A stretch of 41,202 nt of DNA from Cyclobacteriaceae bacterium (GCA_016787625.1 JAEUUD010000007.1:1-41202), one strand, 5' to 3'; counted from the first letter of the stretch, positions 7,971-16,519 are shown. A program made the numbers and translations. The notes: generated from the sequence alone by a model not told the origin.

Positions 7971-9236
7971 ATGGATTCATCCAAGGTTCTATTTGGGAGG
8001 CCAGTGATCTCAGGAGATGCATTGAAAGAAATTTTTCAAAGCATGATGGAGGGCATTGTGGTGGTGGATAAGGCAGGCCAGATACTGGTGGTCAATCCGG
8101 TTGGAGAAAAAATGTTCGGCTACTCCACCGGGGAACTCCCGGGCATGCGTATGGAACAATTGCTTCCGGAACGGTACAGAACTCAGCACATCCTGTTCCG
8201 GGATTCCTTCCACAACAGTCCTGTTCCTCGCCGTATGGGACTTGGACGCGACCTGACAGCATTGAAGAAGGACGGCACCGAGTTCCCAGTAGAGATCAGT
8301 CTTAGCTATTCAACAGCCGGCGGTACATTCATTGCCATTGCGTTTATCAGTGACATTTCCTTAAGAAAAAAGGCGGAAGATGCTTTGAAGCAAAGTGAAG
8401 AGCAATTGATCGTGTATGCGTCTGAGCTGGAGAAAAAAGTGAAAAGCCGTACTGAAGATCTGAATGTCTCTATTCAAAACCTCGAGCGCGAGGTGACTGA
8501 ACGCAAGAAAGCCGAAGAGGAAGTTCGAAAGGCGCTTGAGAAAGAACGCGAACTCAATGATATGAAGTCCAAATTTGTGTCCATTGCATCTCATGAATTC
8601 AGGACCCCGCTTAGCACCATTCTCAGCTCTATTTCCCTGATTGACCAATATCGAAAGGCCGGCGAGCTGGATCGCATTGACAAGCACGTCAGCCGTGCCC
8701 GCATTTCTGTGAATCATCTGACAACGATTCTCAATGACTTCTTGTCCGTAGGACGCCTTGAGGAAGGCAAAGTGGATATTGTTACGGAGCAGGTTGCCAT
8801 TCTTGAGTTATTCAACGACATCGTTGAAGAAATCAAACTACAACTGAAACCGGGGCAGGAAATCGTTATCGCTTGCAACACGTCAGCTCCAACCATCAAG
8901 ACCGACCCCAGGATGCTCCGAAATGTTCTCTTCAACCTTCTTTCCAATGCCAGCAAGTATTCGGGGGACAACACCATCATCAACCTTGATGGTGTGCAGG
9001 ATTCCAGGCATTTTACCATCCATATAAAAGACAGGGGAATAGGCATTCCCAAAGAAGACCAGCTCCATGTGTTTGACCGGTTCTTCCGGGCAACCAATGC
9101 GATTAACATCCAGGGTACCGGCCTTGGGTTAAACATTGTTAAGCGCTACATTGATTTACTAAAAGGCTCCATCTCTTTCGCCAGTGAATATGGTAAAGGG
9201 AGTACCTTCACTATTCAATTACCTTTGGCAACATGA
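7971..9236 (+). CDS. Soluble PAS-domain sensor histidine kinase, FixL-like
   Basis: Cytoplasmic two-component sensor kinase (421 aa, no transmembrane segment). Domains: PAS about residues 15-132, a heptad-rich helix about 135-200, dimerisation/HisKA with phospho-acceptor His208 in ASHEFRTPLST, and an HATPase with N box (NLLSNASKYS), G1 (DRGIGIPKED), F box and G2 (GTGLGLNI). In the PAS domain His73 (in RYRTQHILF) and Arg93 (in MGLGRDL) are 20 residues apart, as are the haem-ligating His and oxygen-sensing Arg of Bradyrhizobium FixL; this makes a haem oxygen sensor possible, but many non-haem PAS domains share this pattern. The stop overlaps the next gene's ATG (ATGA at 9233), so the regulator is its cognate partner. 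Confidence 0.88.
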   Translation: MDSSKVLFGRPVISGDALKEIFQSMMEGIVVVDKAGQILVVNPVGEKMFGYSTGELPGMRMEQLLPERYRTQHILFRDSFHNSPVPRRMGLGRDLTALKKDGTEFPVEISLSYSTAGGTFIAIAFISDISLRKKAEDALKQSEEQLIVYASELEKKVKSRTEDLNVSIQNLEREVTERKKAEEEVRKALEKERELNDMKSKFVSIASHEFRTPLSTILSSISLIDQYRKAGELDRIDKHVSRARISVNHLTTILNDFLSVGRLEEGKVDIVTEQVAILELFNDIVEEIKLQLKPGQEIVIACNTSAPTIKTDPRMLRNVLFNLLSNASKYSGDNTIINLDGVQDSRHFTIHIKDRGIGIPKEDQLHVFDRFFRATNAINIQGTGLGLNIVKRYIDLLKGSISFASEYGKGSTFTIQLPLAT

Positions 9237-10294
9237 AGAAAATCCTTCTCATAGAAGATAATACCGAGATCAGGGAAAACACGGGTGAGATTCTTGAATT
9301 GGCAGGGTACAATGTCATTTCCGCTGAGAACGGAAAGGCGGGTGTTCAAATGACCCAGGAACAACTTCCGGATCTGATTGTATGCGACATCATGATGCCG
9401 GAACTTGATGGATACGGTGTCCTACACATCCTGAGTCAGCGTGAAGAAACAGCCAGAATCCCATTCATCTTTCTCACCGCGAAGACAGAGAAGGCCGACA
9501 TACGAAAGGGTATGGAATTAGGGGCCGATGACTACCTGACCAAACCCTTCAGCGAAACCGAGCTCCTCAATGCTGTTGACGTACGGCTAAAGAAACATGC
9601 ACTAAGGGTTGATGAATACCATAGCACTCCTGAAGGTTTAGAAACATTTATCCGGGATGCACAAAAAGTGCTTAACCTCAAGGATCTATGTAAAGACAAA
9701 AAGGTGAAGCAATTCAAGAAGAAGACCGAAATCTTCAGTGAAGGCGACGCACCACAGTATGTTTACTTTCTCAAATCAGGCGATGTCAAAATATTCAAGT
9801 CCCATCAGGATGGAAAGGAACTGATTACCAACTTATACAGGGAAAATGACTTTTTCGGCTTTGAACCCATCCTTGAAGGAAGTGACTATCACGATTCTGC
9901 CGTGGCCATGCAGGATGCTGAGGTCATCGTTATACCCAAGCATGATTTCCTCGCTCTGCTCTACAGCCACCATGATGTTGCATCAGGCTTTATTTCCCTG
10001 TTGTGCAAGAAAGTGGCAGAAAAGGAAAAACAGTTACTGAACCTGGCCTATAGTTCTGTGAGGCAAAGAACGGCAGAAGCGTTGCTTAAAGTCATCCAAT
10101 TGAAAGACAATAAAGACAAGATTCAAATCTCACGTGATGACCTTGCCAAAATTGTCGGCACAGCTTCCGAATCAGTTATCCGCGTTCTTTCCGATTTCAA
10201 GGATGAAGGCTTGATAGAAATTGAAGGTGGCAAGATCAGGGTATTACAGCCTACTAAACTAGAGAAAATCGTCAGGTGGAACGTCGCGAGGTAG
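9233..10294 (+). CDS. Response regulator: receiver fused to CRP/FNR DNA-binding module
   Basis: A 353-aa fusion. The N-terminal receiver (about 1-120) has the acidic pocket (Glu8/Asp9), phospho-acceptor Asp52 in VCDIMMPELDG, Thr82 and Lys104 (LTKPF). After a linker comes a cyclic-nucleotide-binding-type beta barrel (about 160-270) and a C-terminal Crp helix-turn-helix (about 285-345). The recognition helix TASESVIRVLSDF keeps Glu313 and Arg317, the residues that read TGA half-sites in FNR and CRP. No N-terminal Cys cluster is present, so it is not itself an Fe-S oxygen sensor; phosphorylation by the coupled kinase presumably replaces that. It is the likely activator of the surrounding cbb3 and nos genes. 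The stop codon abuts the convergent SafE-like gene's stop at 10295. Confidence 0.9.
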   Translation: MKKILLIEDNTEIRENTGEILELAGYNVISAENGKAGVQMTQEQLPDLIVCDIMMPELDGYGVLHILSQREETARIPFIFLTAKTEKADIRKGMELGADDYLTKPFSETELLNAVDVRLKKHALRVDEYHSTPEGLETFIRDAQKVLNLKDLCKDKKVKQFKKKTEIFSEGDAPQYVYFLKSGDVKIFKSHQDGKELITNLYRENDFFGFEPILEGSDYHDSAVAMQDAEVIVIPKHDFLALLYSHHDVASGFISLLCKKVAEKEKQLLNLAYSSVRQRTAEALLKVIQLKDNKDKIQISRDDLAKIVGTASESVIRVLSDFKDEGLIEIEGGKIRVLQPTKLEKIVRWNVAR

Positions 10295-10981
10295 TTAAGG
10301 GCAAACTACTTCCGTATTGACAGTCTCTCTGGGTCTGAGGTCTCGGTAATCCAGGGAGGTAGACCTTACGATCAGGAGCAATCCCATAACAATCAAGAAC
10401 ATCGTATTGAATTGCTGTATGCGATACCCCCCTTGGCGCAAGACCGGTGCAAGCAATGATACCAAGCCAAGCATGGCAGGGAGCGTACCTGCCCCAAACA
10501 GCATCATGAACAAGAATCCATCAACAGCACCAGGCAATAATGCACAATAGGCAAGGGCAAGGAAGGTGAGCCCGCATGGCAGCAACCCATTAATACAGCC
10601 CAAAAGGGCCATCGAAGAAAATGAACCGCCTTTCAGTTGTCGCGAAAACACTTTCTTAACCCATAAACTAAAGTGATGTAACAGAGAGCTGATGAAGGGA
10701 ATCCTGAATTGCCCTGCGCCGGTAATCCCGATAATAATGAGAAAACCACCGAGTACGATGGAAAGGGTATTCTGTATTTCAGTCAAACCTGCCAACCTAC
10801 CAAATGCGCCTGCAAGCGCGCCTAAAACGGCATATGTAAGTATTCGCCCGGAATTATATACGACCCTATTAACAAACGCAGCCTTTGTCACTGACGAAAC
10901 AGCCATCGCCAGAGGGCTGCACATACCTACGCAATGCAAACTGCCCACAAAACCAATCATGAAAGCCGTTACAATCATCAC
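10295..10981 (-). CDS. DsbD_2/SafE-like membrane protein of the cbb3 operon
   Basis: Six-helix inner-membrane protein (228 aa) of the COG2836 type, usually labelled sulfite exporter TauE/SafE but related to the DsbD_2 membrane domain. The N-terminal helix carries HCVGMCSPLA and the fourth helix GLLPCGLTF, paired Cys residues consistent with thiol or copper handling. As the last gene of ccoNO-P-G-H (its ATG overlaps ccoH by 4 bp), it most likely assists copper delivery or cytochrome maturation for the oxidase rather than sulfite export. That role is inferred from context. Confidence 0.85.
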   Translation of the reverse strand: MMIVTAFMIGFVGSLHCVGMCSPLAMAVSSVTKAAFVNRVVYNSGRILTYAVLGALAGAFGRLAGLTEIQNTLSIVLGGFLIIIGITGAGQFRIPFISSLLHHFSLWVKKVFSRQLKGGSFSSMALLGCINGLLPCGLTFLALAYCALLPGAVDGFLFMMLFGAGTLPAMLGLVSLLAPVLRQGGYRIQQFNTMFLIVMGLLLIVRSTSLDYRDLRPRETVNTEVVCP

Positions 10982-11406
10982 AAGTAGATAACCTGTTCAA
11001 GGTAATACGGCTTTCCGTCCATGGACCAACGCATCTTTGCCCTGTACATGCCTGACGCCATATTACTTACGTTCATTCTTATGCGGCCTCCTTCTGCAGG
11101 AGTCAGAACAAAAGTCCGATCCATGGATTTACTCGAGGGTCTGAACAACTCAAGCCTCGCCTCTGATATGTCTGATAGCCTAACAAAGCGTATTTCAACC
11201 TCAGTGCCAATGACCCCGATAATAGGCTTCTCCGGTAAAGCGCTCGTGTTCCTCATCCTGTCAATCTGTTCCTGAAACATCAGTTCTTGCTGATAATAGT
11301 CCTCGGCTACAAGTGGTATATCCTGTCGAATGCAAACAACGACAAGCACGCCGATAAACACAGCAAACAAAACAAACGCAAGGGCAATTGATTTTCCCCA
11401 GTTCAT
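10978..11406 (-). CDS. ccoH: FixH/CcoH family cbb3 assembly protein
   Basis: Single-pass inner-membrane protein (142 aa): one N-terminal helix (SIALAFVLFAVFIGVLVVV), then the conserved LVAEDYYQQEL motif and a periplasmic beta domain. FixH/CcoH proteins bind the nascent cbb3 oxidase and are needed for its assembly. The ends overlap ccoG upstream and the SafE-like gene downstream by 4 bp each, giving translational coupling inside the cco operon. Confidence 0.88.
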   Translation of the reverse strand: MNWGKSIALAFVLFAVFIGVLVVVCIRQDIPLVAEDYYQQELMFQEQIDRMRNTSALPEKPIIGVIGTEVEIRFVRLSDISEARLELFRPSSKSMDRTFVLTPAEGGRIRMNVSNMASGMYRAKMRWSMDGKPYYLEQVIYL

Positions 11407-12860
11407 TGACTTGATTTTACTGGCCCAATAAACTTTACACGTACTTCTTCAAGGAGCTCAAGATCTCTGTACACGCCAAGGGTCACTTCTGTCTTTGAAT
11501 GCTCGATTTGGTCAGCATGAATCCTGATAAAACACATACGTTTTGCCAGCCCACCTGCCTGAAGGACAATCCGATCGCCTTCAGGCATGAAAAGCGAGAT
11601 GCCTTCCGGGCTGAGAGGTTTCAATTGCAGCGACATCTCATCAAATGTCTTGTTGACAAATTCTATGGTGTAGAGGTTTGATACAAATCCATCATCTGCC
11701 TTTTGAAACAAAGTGCCAGGCACCTTCAACATCGTGGTTTCAACTTCCGACCGTGTAAACAGTGTAAACCCCAGAAGGCCAAGAAGTATACAGAGAACAA
11801 CAGAGTAACCCGCCACCCTGGCTGTCAACAATCGCTGAACTCCATTCTGTATCGAAGCATGAGACGCATACCTGATGAGTCCGGCAGGTTTGTCTATTTT
11901 CAACATCACCTCATCACACGCATCCATACACGCTGTACAGTTGACACATTCCAATTGGGTCCCGTTCCGAATGTCGATACCCGTAGGGCAAACATGCACG
12001 CACAATTTGCAGTCAATGCAATCACCAACTTTTGGCGGATTCATCACTCCTTTCTTGCGTTTCCCCCGTGGTTCACCCCGGAGCCAGTCGTAGGCCACGA
12101 CAATAGAATCCTTGATCAGCAGAACACCCTGCAATCGACCATAAGGACACACAACAACGCATGCTTGCTCGCGGAAATACGCAAATACACTATAAAATAT
12201 CCCCGTAAATACAATCATTGCCGTGAATCCAGTGACGTGATTAGCCGGAGAATTCATGATAATAGCCAACGCCGCATCTTTTCCGATGACGTAGGCCATA
12301 GCGATGTGGGCAATAAGGATGGAAAGGGTAAGAAAAATTGCCTGTTTGACGATTTTCTTTACAACGATGGCGATAGTGAATGGTGCTGAATCATTCCGTC
12401 GCTGTTCGTTGGCATCTCCTTCAATCCAATATTCGATCTTTCTGAACACCATCTCCATGAACAAGGTTTGAGGGCACATCCAGCCGCACCAAAGGCGGCC
12501 AAACACTACGGTAAATAGGATAACAAAAACAAAAAAGGTGATCAGTACCAGCGCGAGCAGCACGAAATCCTGCGGCCAAAAAATCTGACCAAAGACGACA
12601 AATTTCCTTTCAAATACATTCAGCAGAAGTAGCGGGTTGTCATCAATTGTTACAAAAGGGCCAATGAAGAAAAGGGAAAGGAGAAAAATGGTAACAACGA
12701 CCCTCTTACGGTGATAAGAACCTGACGGCTTCTTCGGATAAACCCAAATGCGCTTACCCTTCTCATCAACCGTACCCATGGAGTTACGGAACTCTTCATC
12801 GTACTGGTAGAATTCACCAGCATTCGCTGAAGCATCCCGCATCGCTCCGTCCTGACTCAT
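11403..12860 (-). CDS. ccoG: CcoG/RdxA/FixG polyferredoxin, cbb3 maturation
   Basis: Membrane polyferredoxin (485 aa) that reduces Cu(II) to Cu(I) for CuB insertion in the oxidase. Visible: the N-terminal half with four or five transmembrane helices and CGWMCPQTLFMEMVFRKIEYWIEG (NapH-like CxxxCP), CVVVCPYGRLQG, then two 4Fe-4S motifs (CIDCKLCVHVCPTGID and CVNCTACMDACDEVM), a further helix near residue 345, and a C-terminal IgG-like periplasmic domain. It sits between ccoP (4-bp overlap) and ccoH (4-bp overlap). Confidence 0.95.
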   Translation of the reverse strand: MSQDGAMRDASANAGEFYQYDEEFRNSMGTVDEKGKRIWVYPKKPSGSYHRKRVVVTIFLLSLFFIGPFVTIDDNPLLLLNVFERKFVVFGQIFWPQDFVLLALVLITFFVFVILFTVVFGRLWCGWMCPQTLFMEMVFRKIEYWIEGDANEQRRNDSAPFTIAIVVKKIVKQAIFLTLSILIAHIAMAYVIGKDAALAIIMNSPANHVTGFTAMIVFTGIFYSVFAYFREQACVVVCPYGRLQGVLLIKDSIVVAYDWLRGEPRGKRKKGVMNPPKVGDCIDCKLCVHVCPTGIDIRNGTQLECVNCTACMDACDEVMLKIDKPAGLIRYASHASIQNGVQRLLTARVAGYSVVLCILLGLLGFTLFTRSEVETTMLKVPGTLFQKADDGFVSNLYTIEFVNKTFDEMSLQLKPLSPEGISLFMPEGDRIVLQAGGLAKRMCFIRIHADQIEHSKTEVTLGVYRDLELLEEVRVKFIGPVKSSQ

Positions 12861-13966
12861 CGGTCGCCCACACGTTTGATGCTATCGGCAGTTTCTTCAA
12901 CAGGAGGTACATACTCTTTTCCCTGAGGTGCTTTTGCACCGTCAGGGTTTGAACCCTGCAGGCTCATGACAAAGAATGTAACATCCCTGACATCGGAAGG
13001 GCTCATCACCTTTCCCCATGCGGGCATTCCTTTTTCCACGACACCGGATTTGATCGTTGTGAAAATGGTCCTTATATCACCGCCATGAATCCAGAACATG
13101 TCTGTCAGGTTTGGACCAATGGCATTTCCACCCCCATCATTGCGGTGACATGAACCGCAGTTATTGCTCATGAACACTTTCTTCCCGTTGGTGATAAATG
13201 CTTCCTCTTTGGTGTAGGTTAAAGTATTTTCGTCAATGACAGTAACGGGTTGTGAGGCCCGGTATGCGCGAAGCTGCTCCGCAGCCAGCGCAACATCATT
13301 TTCATACTCTGCCCCTGAAAGCGGCATGGAACCCATGAAGTGATAGATGGCCATGTAAATGACAGCCCATACCATAGAACCATAGAAAAGCCCTTTCCAC
13401 CAAGGCGGAAGATGATTGTCCAACTCTCGGATTCCATCAAATTCATGACCTAGATCGATGTCCTTTTCCTGCTCAAGGGGAACGGAAGCATTGAATTGAT
13501 CCCAAAACTTTGTCCACCATGAAACGCTGGGAACATAGGTCATTCCCAACTTCTCAGCACGTTCCTTTTCCGCCTGATGAACAAACATGTTCAGTACCTT
13601 CAGCATGTAAACGGCGACCACCATGACCAACACGAGTGTTACAAATACAAGCGTTGTTGTAACATACAGCGGCATCATAGGATTATTGAATGGGTCGATC
13701 CAGAATGATTGATCGGATGTCTCCTGAGCCATCAGCTCGGAGCCCGGCATCAGAAATAGAAAAAGTACCAATACCTTACGCCATGGCCAACCACCTGTTG
13801 GTTCCGACTCATCCTCAAAAGGAAGGCCTTTCATTTTCTGTATGTATGTTTTATCGGCACTGAAAACCCACCACAAAAGGCAAATGAAGAAAATAAAGAA
13901 AATGGAAAATGAAATGATCGGCCAAACAGCTATGTGATCAATGCCTTGAAGAATGTCTTTGTACAT
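12857..13966 (-). CDS. ccoP: cbb3 oxidase subunit CcoP, mono-haem form
   Basis: Cytochrome c subunit of cbb3 oxidase (369 aa) feeding electrons to CcoO/CcoN. It has four hydrophobic helices (about 13-37, 64-75, 98-122 and 190-214), the last preceded by the PPWWKGLFYGS motif diagnostic of CcoP. One haem c site only is present, CGSCH at 270-274, with Met314 (KGMPAWG) as the likely axial ligand; proteobacterial CcoP has two. The N-terminal helix followed by a polar segment resembles a fused CcoQ/FixQ, so no separate ccoQ is expected and none is visible. It is 7 bp downstream of ccoNO. Confidence 0.92.
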   Translation of the reverse strand: MYKDILQGIDHIAVWPIISFSIFFIFFICLLWWVFSADKTYIQKMKGLPFEDESEPTGGWPWRKVLVLFLFLMPGSELMAQETSDQSFWIDPFNNPMMPLYVTTTLVFVTLVLVMVVAVYMLKVLNMFVHQAEKERAEKLGMTYVPSVSWWTKFWDQFNASVPLEQEKDIDLGHEFDGIRELDNHLPPWWKGLFYGSMVWAVIYMAIYHFMGSMPLSGAEYENDVALAAEQLRAYRASQPVTVIDENTLTYTKEEAFITNGKKVFMSNNCGSCHRNDGGGNAIGPNLTDMFWIHGGDIRTIFTTIKSGVVEKGMPAWGKVMSPSDVRDVTFFVMSLQGSNPDGAKAPQGKEYVPPVEETADSIKRVGDR

Positions 13967-13973
13967 AAGTGTT

Positions 13974-16100
13974 TTACTTTTCTGCTACTTTTTCTGCTTT
14001 TATGTCTTTACCAAGACGCTGGAGATAGGCGATCAGGGCAATGATTTCTGACTCAGGAATTACTTCTATACCTTCCATACCTAGATTCTCTGTCATGTTT
14101 TTGGCTTGCTTCATCAGGTCTTCATTTGCCTGGCCCTCATATCCATCAGGGTACGGAACACCAACCTTTCGTAGTGCCGAAATCTTGCCAGCCGTCTCAT
14201 CCAGGTCGATGGTTTGCTCAAACAACCATGGGTATGGCGGCATGATCGATCCGGTTGAAACAGCATCAGGCGCCAACATATGATTGTAATGCCACGAATC
14301 AGAATACTTGCCGCTGGTTCGGTGAAGGTCAGGGCCAGTTCGCTTTGAACCCCACAAGAATGGATGATCATACACAAACTCTCCTGCCTTTGAATACTCT
14401 CCGTATCGCTCTGTCTCCGATCGAAAGGGCCTAACCATTTGAGTATGACAATTCACACATCCTTCCCTGATGAAGATGTCACGGCCATGCAGTTCCAGAG
14501 GTGTGTAGGGTGTGACGGCTGCTATCGTCGGAACGTTTGATCTTATCAAAAAGGTGGGGACGATCTCAACGATGCCGCCGATAAGTATCGCCACGAATGT
14601 TAATACTGTAAACAAAACTGGTTTGCTTTCCATCACCTGATGGTGCCAACCACCTGAAGCGACTTTGGGAACTACAGCCAATGGCGAAGCTTCTGCCGGC
14701 TCATTGGCAATGAACTTTCCGGCATTCGCGGTCTTTATCAGGTTGTAGGTCATAATAATGGCACCTGTGAGATACAGGGCGCCGCCGACAGCCCTCAGCA
14801 TATACAGAGGAATGATTTGAATGGTCGTCTCAAGAAAATTCTTGTAGACAAGGAATCCTTCAGGGTTAAATTCCTTCCACATCAAACTCTGTACAACACC
14901 TGCCACATACATTGGAAGTGCATAAAAAATAATTCCAAGTGTGCCCAGCCAGAAGTGTACATTGGCCAACCTGGTCGAGTATAGATTGGTTGCCCACATC
15001 CTGGGTACCACCCAATAAAGGATACCAAAAATCAGGAACCCGTTCCACCCCAGTCCGCCAACGTGAACATGGGCAACAATCCAATCAGTAAAATGCGTGA
15101 TGGCATTAATGTTCTTCAGGGAAAGCAACGGGCCTTCCAGTGTTGCCATGCCGTATGCGGTGACTGCTACGACCATAAACTTGAGCACCGGATTTTCTCT
15201 AACGCGGTCCCAGGCGCCGCGCAGGGTCATGAGGCCGTTCAACATCCCACCCCAAGAAGGAGCTATGAGCATAATTGAAAATACGGTACCCAGTGATTGG
15301 GCCCAGTCTGGCAGCGCTGTATAAAGCAAGTGATGTGGGCCAGCCCAGATGTAAATAAAAATCAAAGACCAAAAGTGAACGATCGACAGGCGGTATGAAT
15401 ACACCGGTCTGTTCGCCGCCTTGGGCAGGAAGTAATACATAAGACCGAGGAACGGCGTGGTAAGAAAAAATGCTACGGCGTTGTGGCCATACCACCATTG
15501 CACGAGAGCATCCTGAACACCTGCATAGAAAGAGTAGCTCTTCATCCAGGTAACAGGCACCGCAAAGGAGTTGACTACATGGAGGACAGCCACCGTCACA
15601 AATGTTGCGATGTAAAACCAAATGGCGACGTACATATGCCGCTCCCTCCTCCTCAGGATGGTTCCGATCATGTTCCAGCCGAAGACCACCCAAATCAAGG
15701 TTATGGCAATGTCGATCGGCCACTCCAACTCCGCATACTCTTTCGAGGTGGTAAATCCCAGCGGTAAAGTGATAGCGGCAGCGACGATGATCGATTGCCA
15801 ACCCCAAAAGTGTATCCAGCTCAACCCATCACTGAACATCCGGGTCTTCAGCAGACGCTGCATGGAGTAGTAAACGCCGGCGAACATGGCATTGCCGACG
15901 AATGCAAAGATGATGGCGTTGGTATGAAGTGGTCTTATCCTCCCGAAGGTGGTGTAAGGCAAGTCAAAATTGACAATAGGGTAAAAGAGTTGAATGGCCG
16001 CCGTGAGACCCACAAGCATGCCCACCAATCCAAAAATGACGGTCGCTATGATAAATGCCTTGACAATTTTATTGTCATAACTGAACTTGTCCAACTCCAT
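13974..16100 (-). CDS. ccoNO: Fused cbb3 cytochrome oxidase subunits CcoN-CcoO
   Basis: Catalytic and mono-haem cytochrome subunits in one 708-aa chain. Residues 1 to about 480 are CcoN: haem ligand His59 (RPLHTNAII), CuB site WWYGHNAV, GPHHLLY, and HVHVGGLGWNG. After a linker, a transmembrane anchor (about 505-525) leads to the CcoO domain with CVNCH at 548-552, the conserved QMVRPFRSE and axial Met620 (SIMPPYPW). The start MELDKFSYDNKIVKAF at 16100 is where CcoN similarity begins; upstream in-frame codons reach 16157 but overlap the promoter region. The CcoN-CcoO fusion is a known Bacteroidota arrangement. First gene of the cco operon. Confidence 0.95.
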   Translation of the reverse strand: MELDKFSYDNKIVKAFIIATVIFGLVGMLVGLTAAIQLFYPIVNFDLPYTTFGRIRPLHTNAIIFAFVGNAMFAGVYYSMQRLLKTRMFSDGLSWIHFWGWQSIIVAAAITLPLGFTTSKEYAELEWPIDIAITLIWVVFGWNMIGTILRRRERHMYVAIWFYIATFVTVAVLHVVNSFAVPVTWMKSYSFYAGVQDALVQWWYGHNAVAFFLTTPFLGLMYYFLPKAANRPVYSYRLSIVHFWSLIFIYIWAGPHHLLYTALPDWAQSLGTVFSIMLIAPSWGGMLNGLMTLRGAWDRVRENPVLKFMVVAVTAYGMATLEGPLLSLKNINAITHFTDWIVAHVHVGGLGWNGFLIFGILYWVVPRMWATNLYSTRLANVHFWLGTLGIIFYALPMYVAGVVQSLMWKEFNPEGFLVYKNFLETTIQIIPLYMLRAVGGALYLTGAIIMTYNLIKTANAGKFIANEPAEASPLAVVPKVASGGWHHQVMESKPVLFTVLTFVAILIGGIVEIVPTFLIRSNVPTIAAVTPYTPLELHGRDIFIREGCVNCHTQMVRPFRSETERYGEYSKAGEFVYDHPFLWGSKRTGPDLHRTSGKYSDSWHYNHMLAPDAVSTGSIMPPYPWLFEQTIDLDETAGKISALRKVGVPYPDGYEGQANEDLMKQAKNMTENLGMEGIEVIPESEIIALIAYLQRLGKDIKAEKVAEK

Positions 16101-16130
16101 GAGCGCTGCTGTTAAGGTTTTTGCTTGCCT

Positions 16131-16168
16131 CAAAAGTATGCGCACATAAAAAATCAAAATATGATTTT
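16131..16168 (-). promoter_or_regulatory. Candidate ccoNO promoter region with AT-rich dyad
   Basis: Minus-strand TACTTTTG (16131-16138) matches TAnnTTTG, 31 bp before the ccoNO start. Just upstream is an inverted repeat AAAATCA-AAATA-TGATTTT (16150-16168) with half-sites pointing the opposite way from an FNR box. An alternative, one-base-short -7 element (TATTTTG) lies inside this dyad, 49.5 bp from the centre of the FNR-type box at 16204-16217. Which is used cannot be decided from sequence. Confidence 0.4.
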
Positions 16169-16203
16169 CGTCGGTGGCAATATGACCTCAAACAGGCATT
16201 CTA

Positions 16204-16217
16204 CTGATGAATGTCAT
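16204..16217. promoter_or_regulatory. FNR/DNR-type box between ccoNO and the DUF2892 gene
   Basis: CTGATGAATGTCAT carries TGAT-N4-GTCA. Its centre is 29.5 bp upstream of TACCTCTG (16240-16247), a near match to TAnnTTTG for the plus-strand DUF2892 gene; this is the same distance as for the nosZ and fasciclin boxes. It is also 110 bp upstream of the ccoNO start codon on the other strand and could serve both. Confidence 0.6.
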
Positions 16218-16267
16218 GCTTTTCAGGGTAAGGGGTTTGTACCTCTGCGTCACTAAAACAACAACAT

Positions 16268-16492
16268 ATGAAAGCCAACGTTGGAATGACAGATAAACTT
16301 ATCCGCTATGGCATTGCAGCAGCCCTGGTCTCCCTTCAATTGTCAGGTGTACTGACGGGAACCCTGGGTATCATTGCCCTTGTGGCTTCAGCCATGATGC
16401 TGATCTCAGGGATGATCAGTTTTTGTCCGCTGTATACAGCCTTCGGATGGAATACCCGGAACCAGGATGCATCGAAGAACCTTAAGCATTAA
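16268..16492 (+). CDS. DUF2892 (YgaP-like) inner-membrane protein
   Basis: Small two-helix membrane protein (74 aa): MKANVGMTDKLIRYGIAAAL opens the first helix, GTLGIIALVASAMMLISGMISF forms the second, followed by the hallmark CPLYTAFGWNT of DUF2892. Function is not established; related domains accompany rhodanese modules in YgaP-type proteins. It is transcribed away from ccoNO and has its own FNR-type box and -7 element, placing it in the low-oxygen set. It ends 27 bp from the convergent globin gene. Confidence 0.85.
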   Translation: MKANVGMTDKLIRYGIAAALVSLQLSGVLTGTLGIIALVASAMMLISGMISFCPLYTAFGWNTRNQDASKNLKH

Positions 16493-16509
16493 CAGGTAAG
16501 TCTTACCTG
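16493..16509. terminator. Hairpin between convergent DUF2892 and globin genes
   Basis: CAGGTAA-GTC-TTACCTG is a perfect 7-bp stem starting at the base after the DUF2892 stop codon and ending 11 bp before the globin stop codon. It has no U-run, so termination efficiency is uncertain; it may act in both directions. Confidence 0.4.
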
Positions 16510-16519
16510 AGCTCCAAGT

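Noticed and set aside
10295-10981. Sulfite exporter involved in sulfur metabolism
   Set aside because: Its coupling to ccoH and paired Cys residues fit oxidase maturation; no sulfur-oxidation genes are present.
11703-12389. 228-codon plus-strand frame opposite ccoG
   Set aside because: ccoG is unmistakable on the other strand; this frame has no plausible domain and is explained by codon complementarity.
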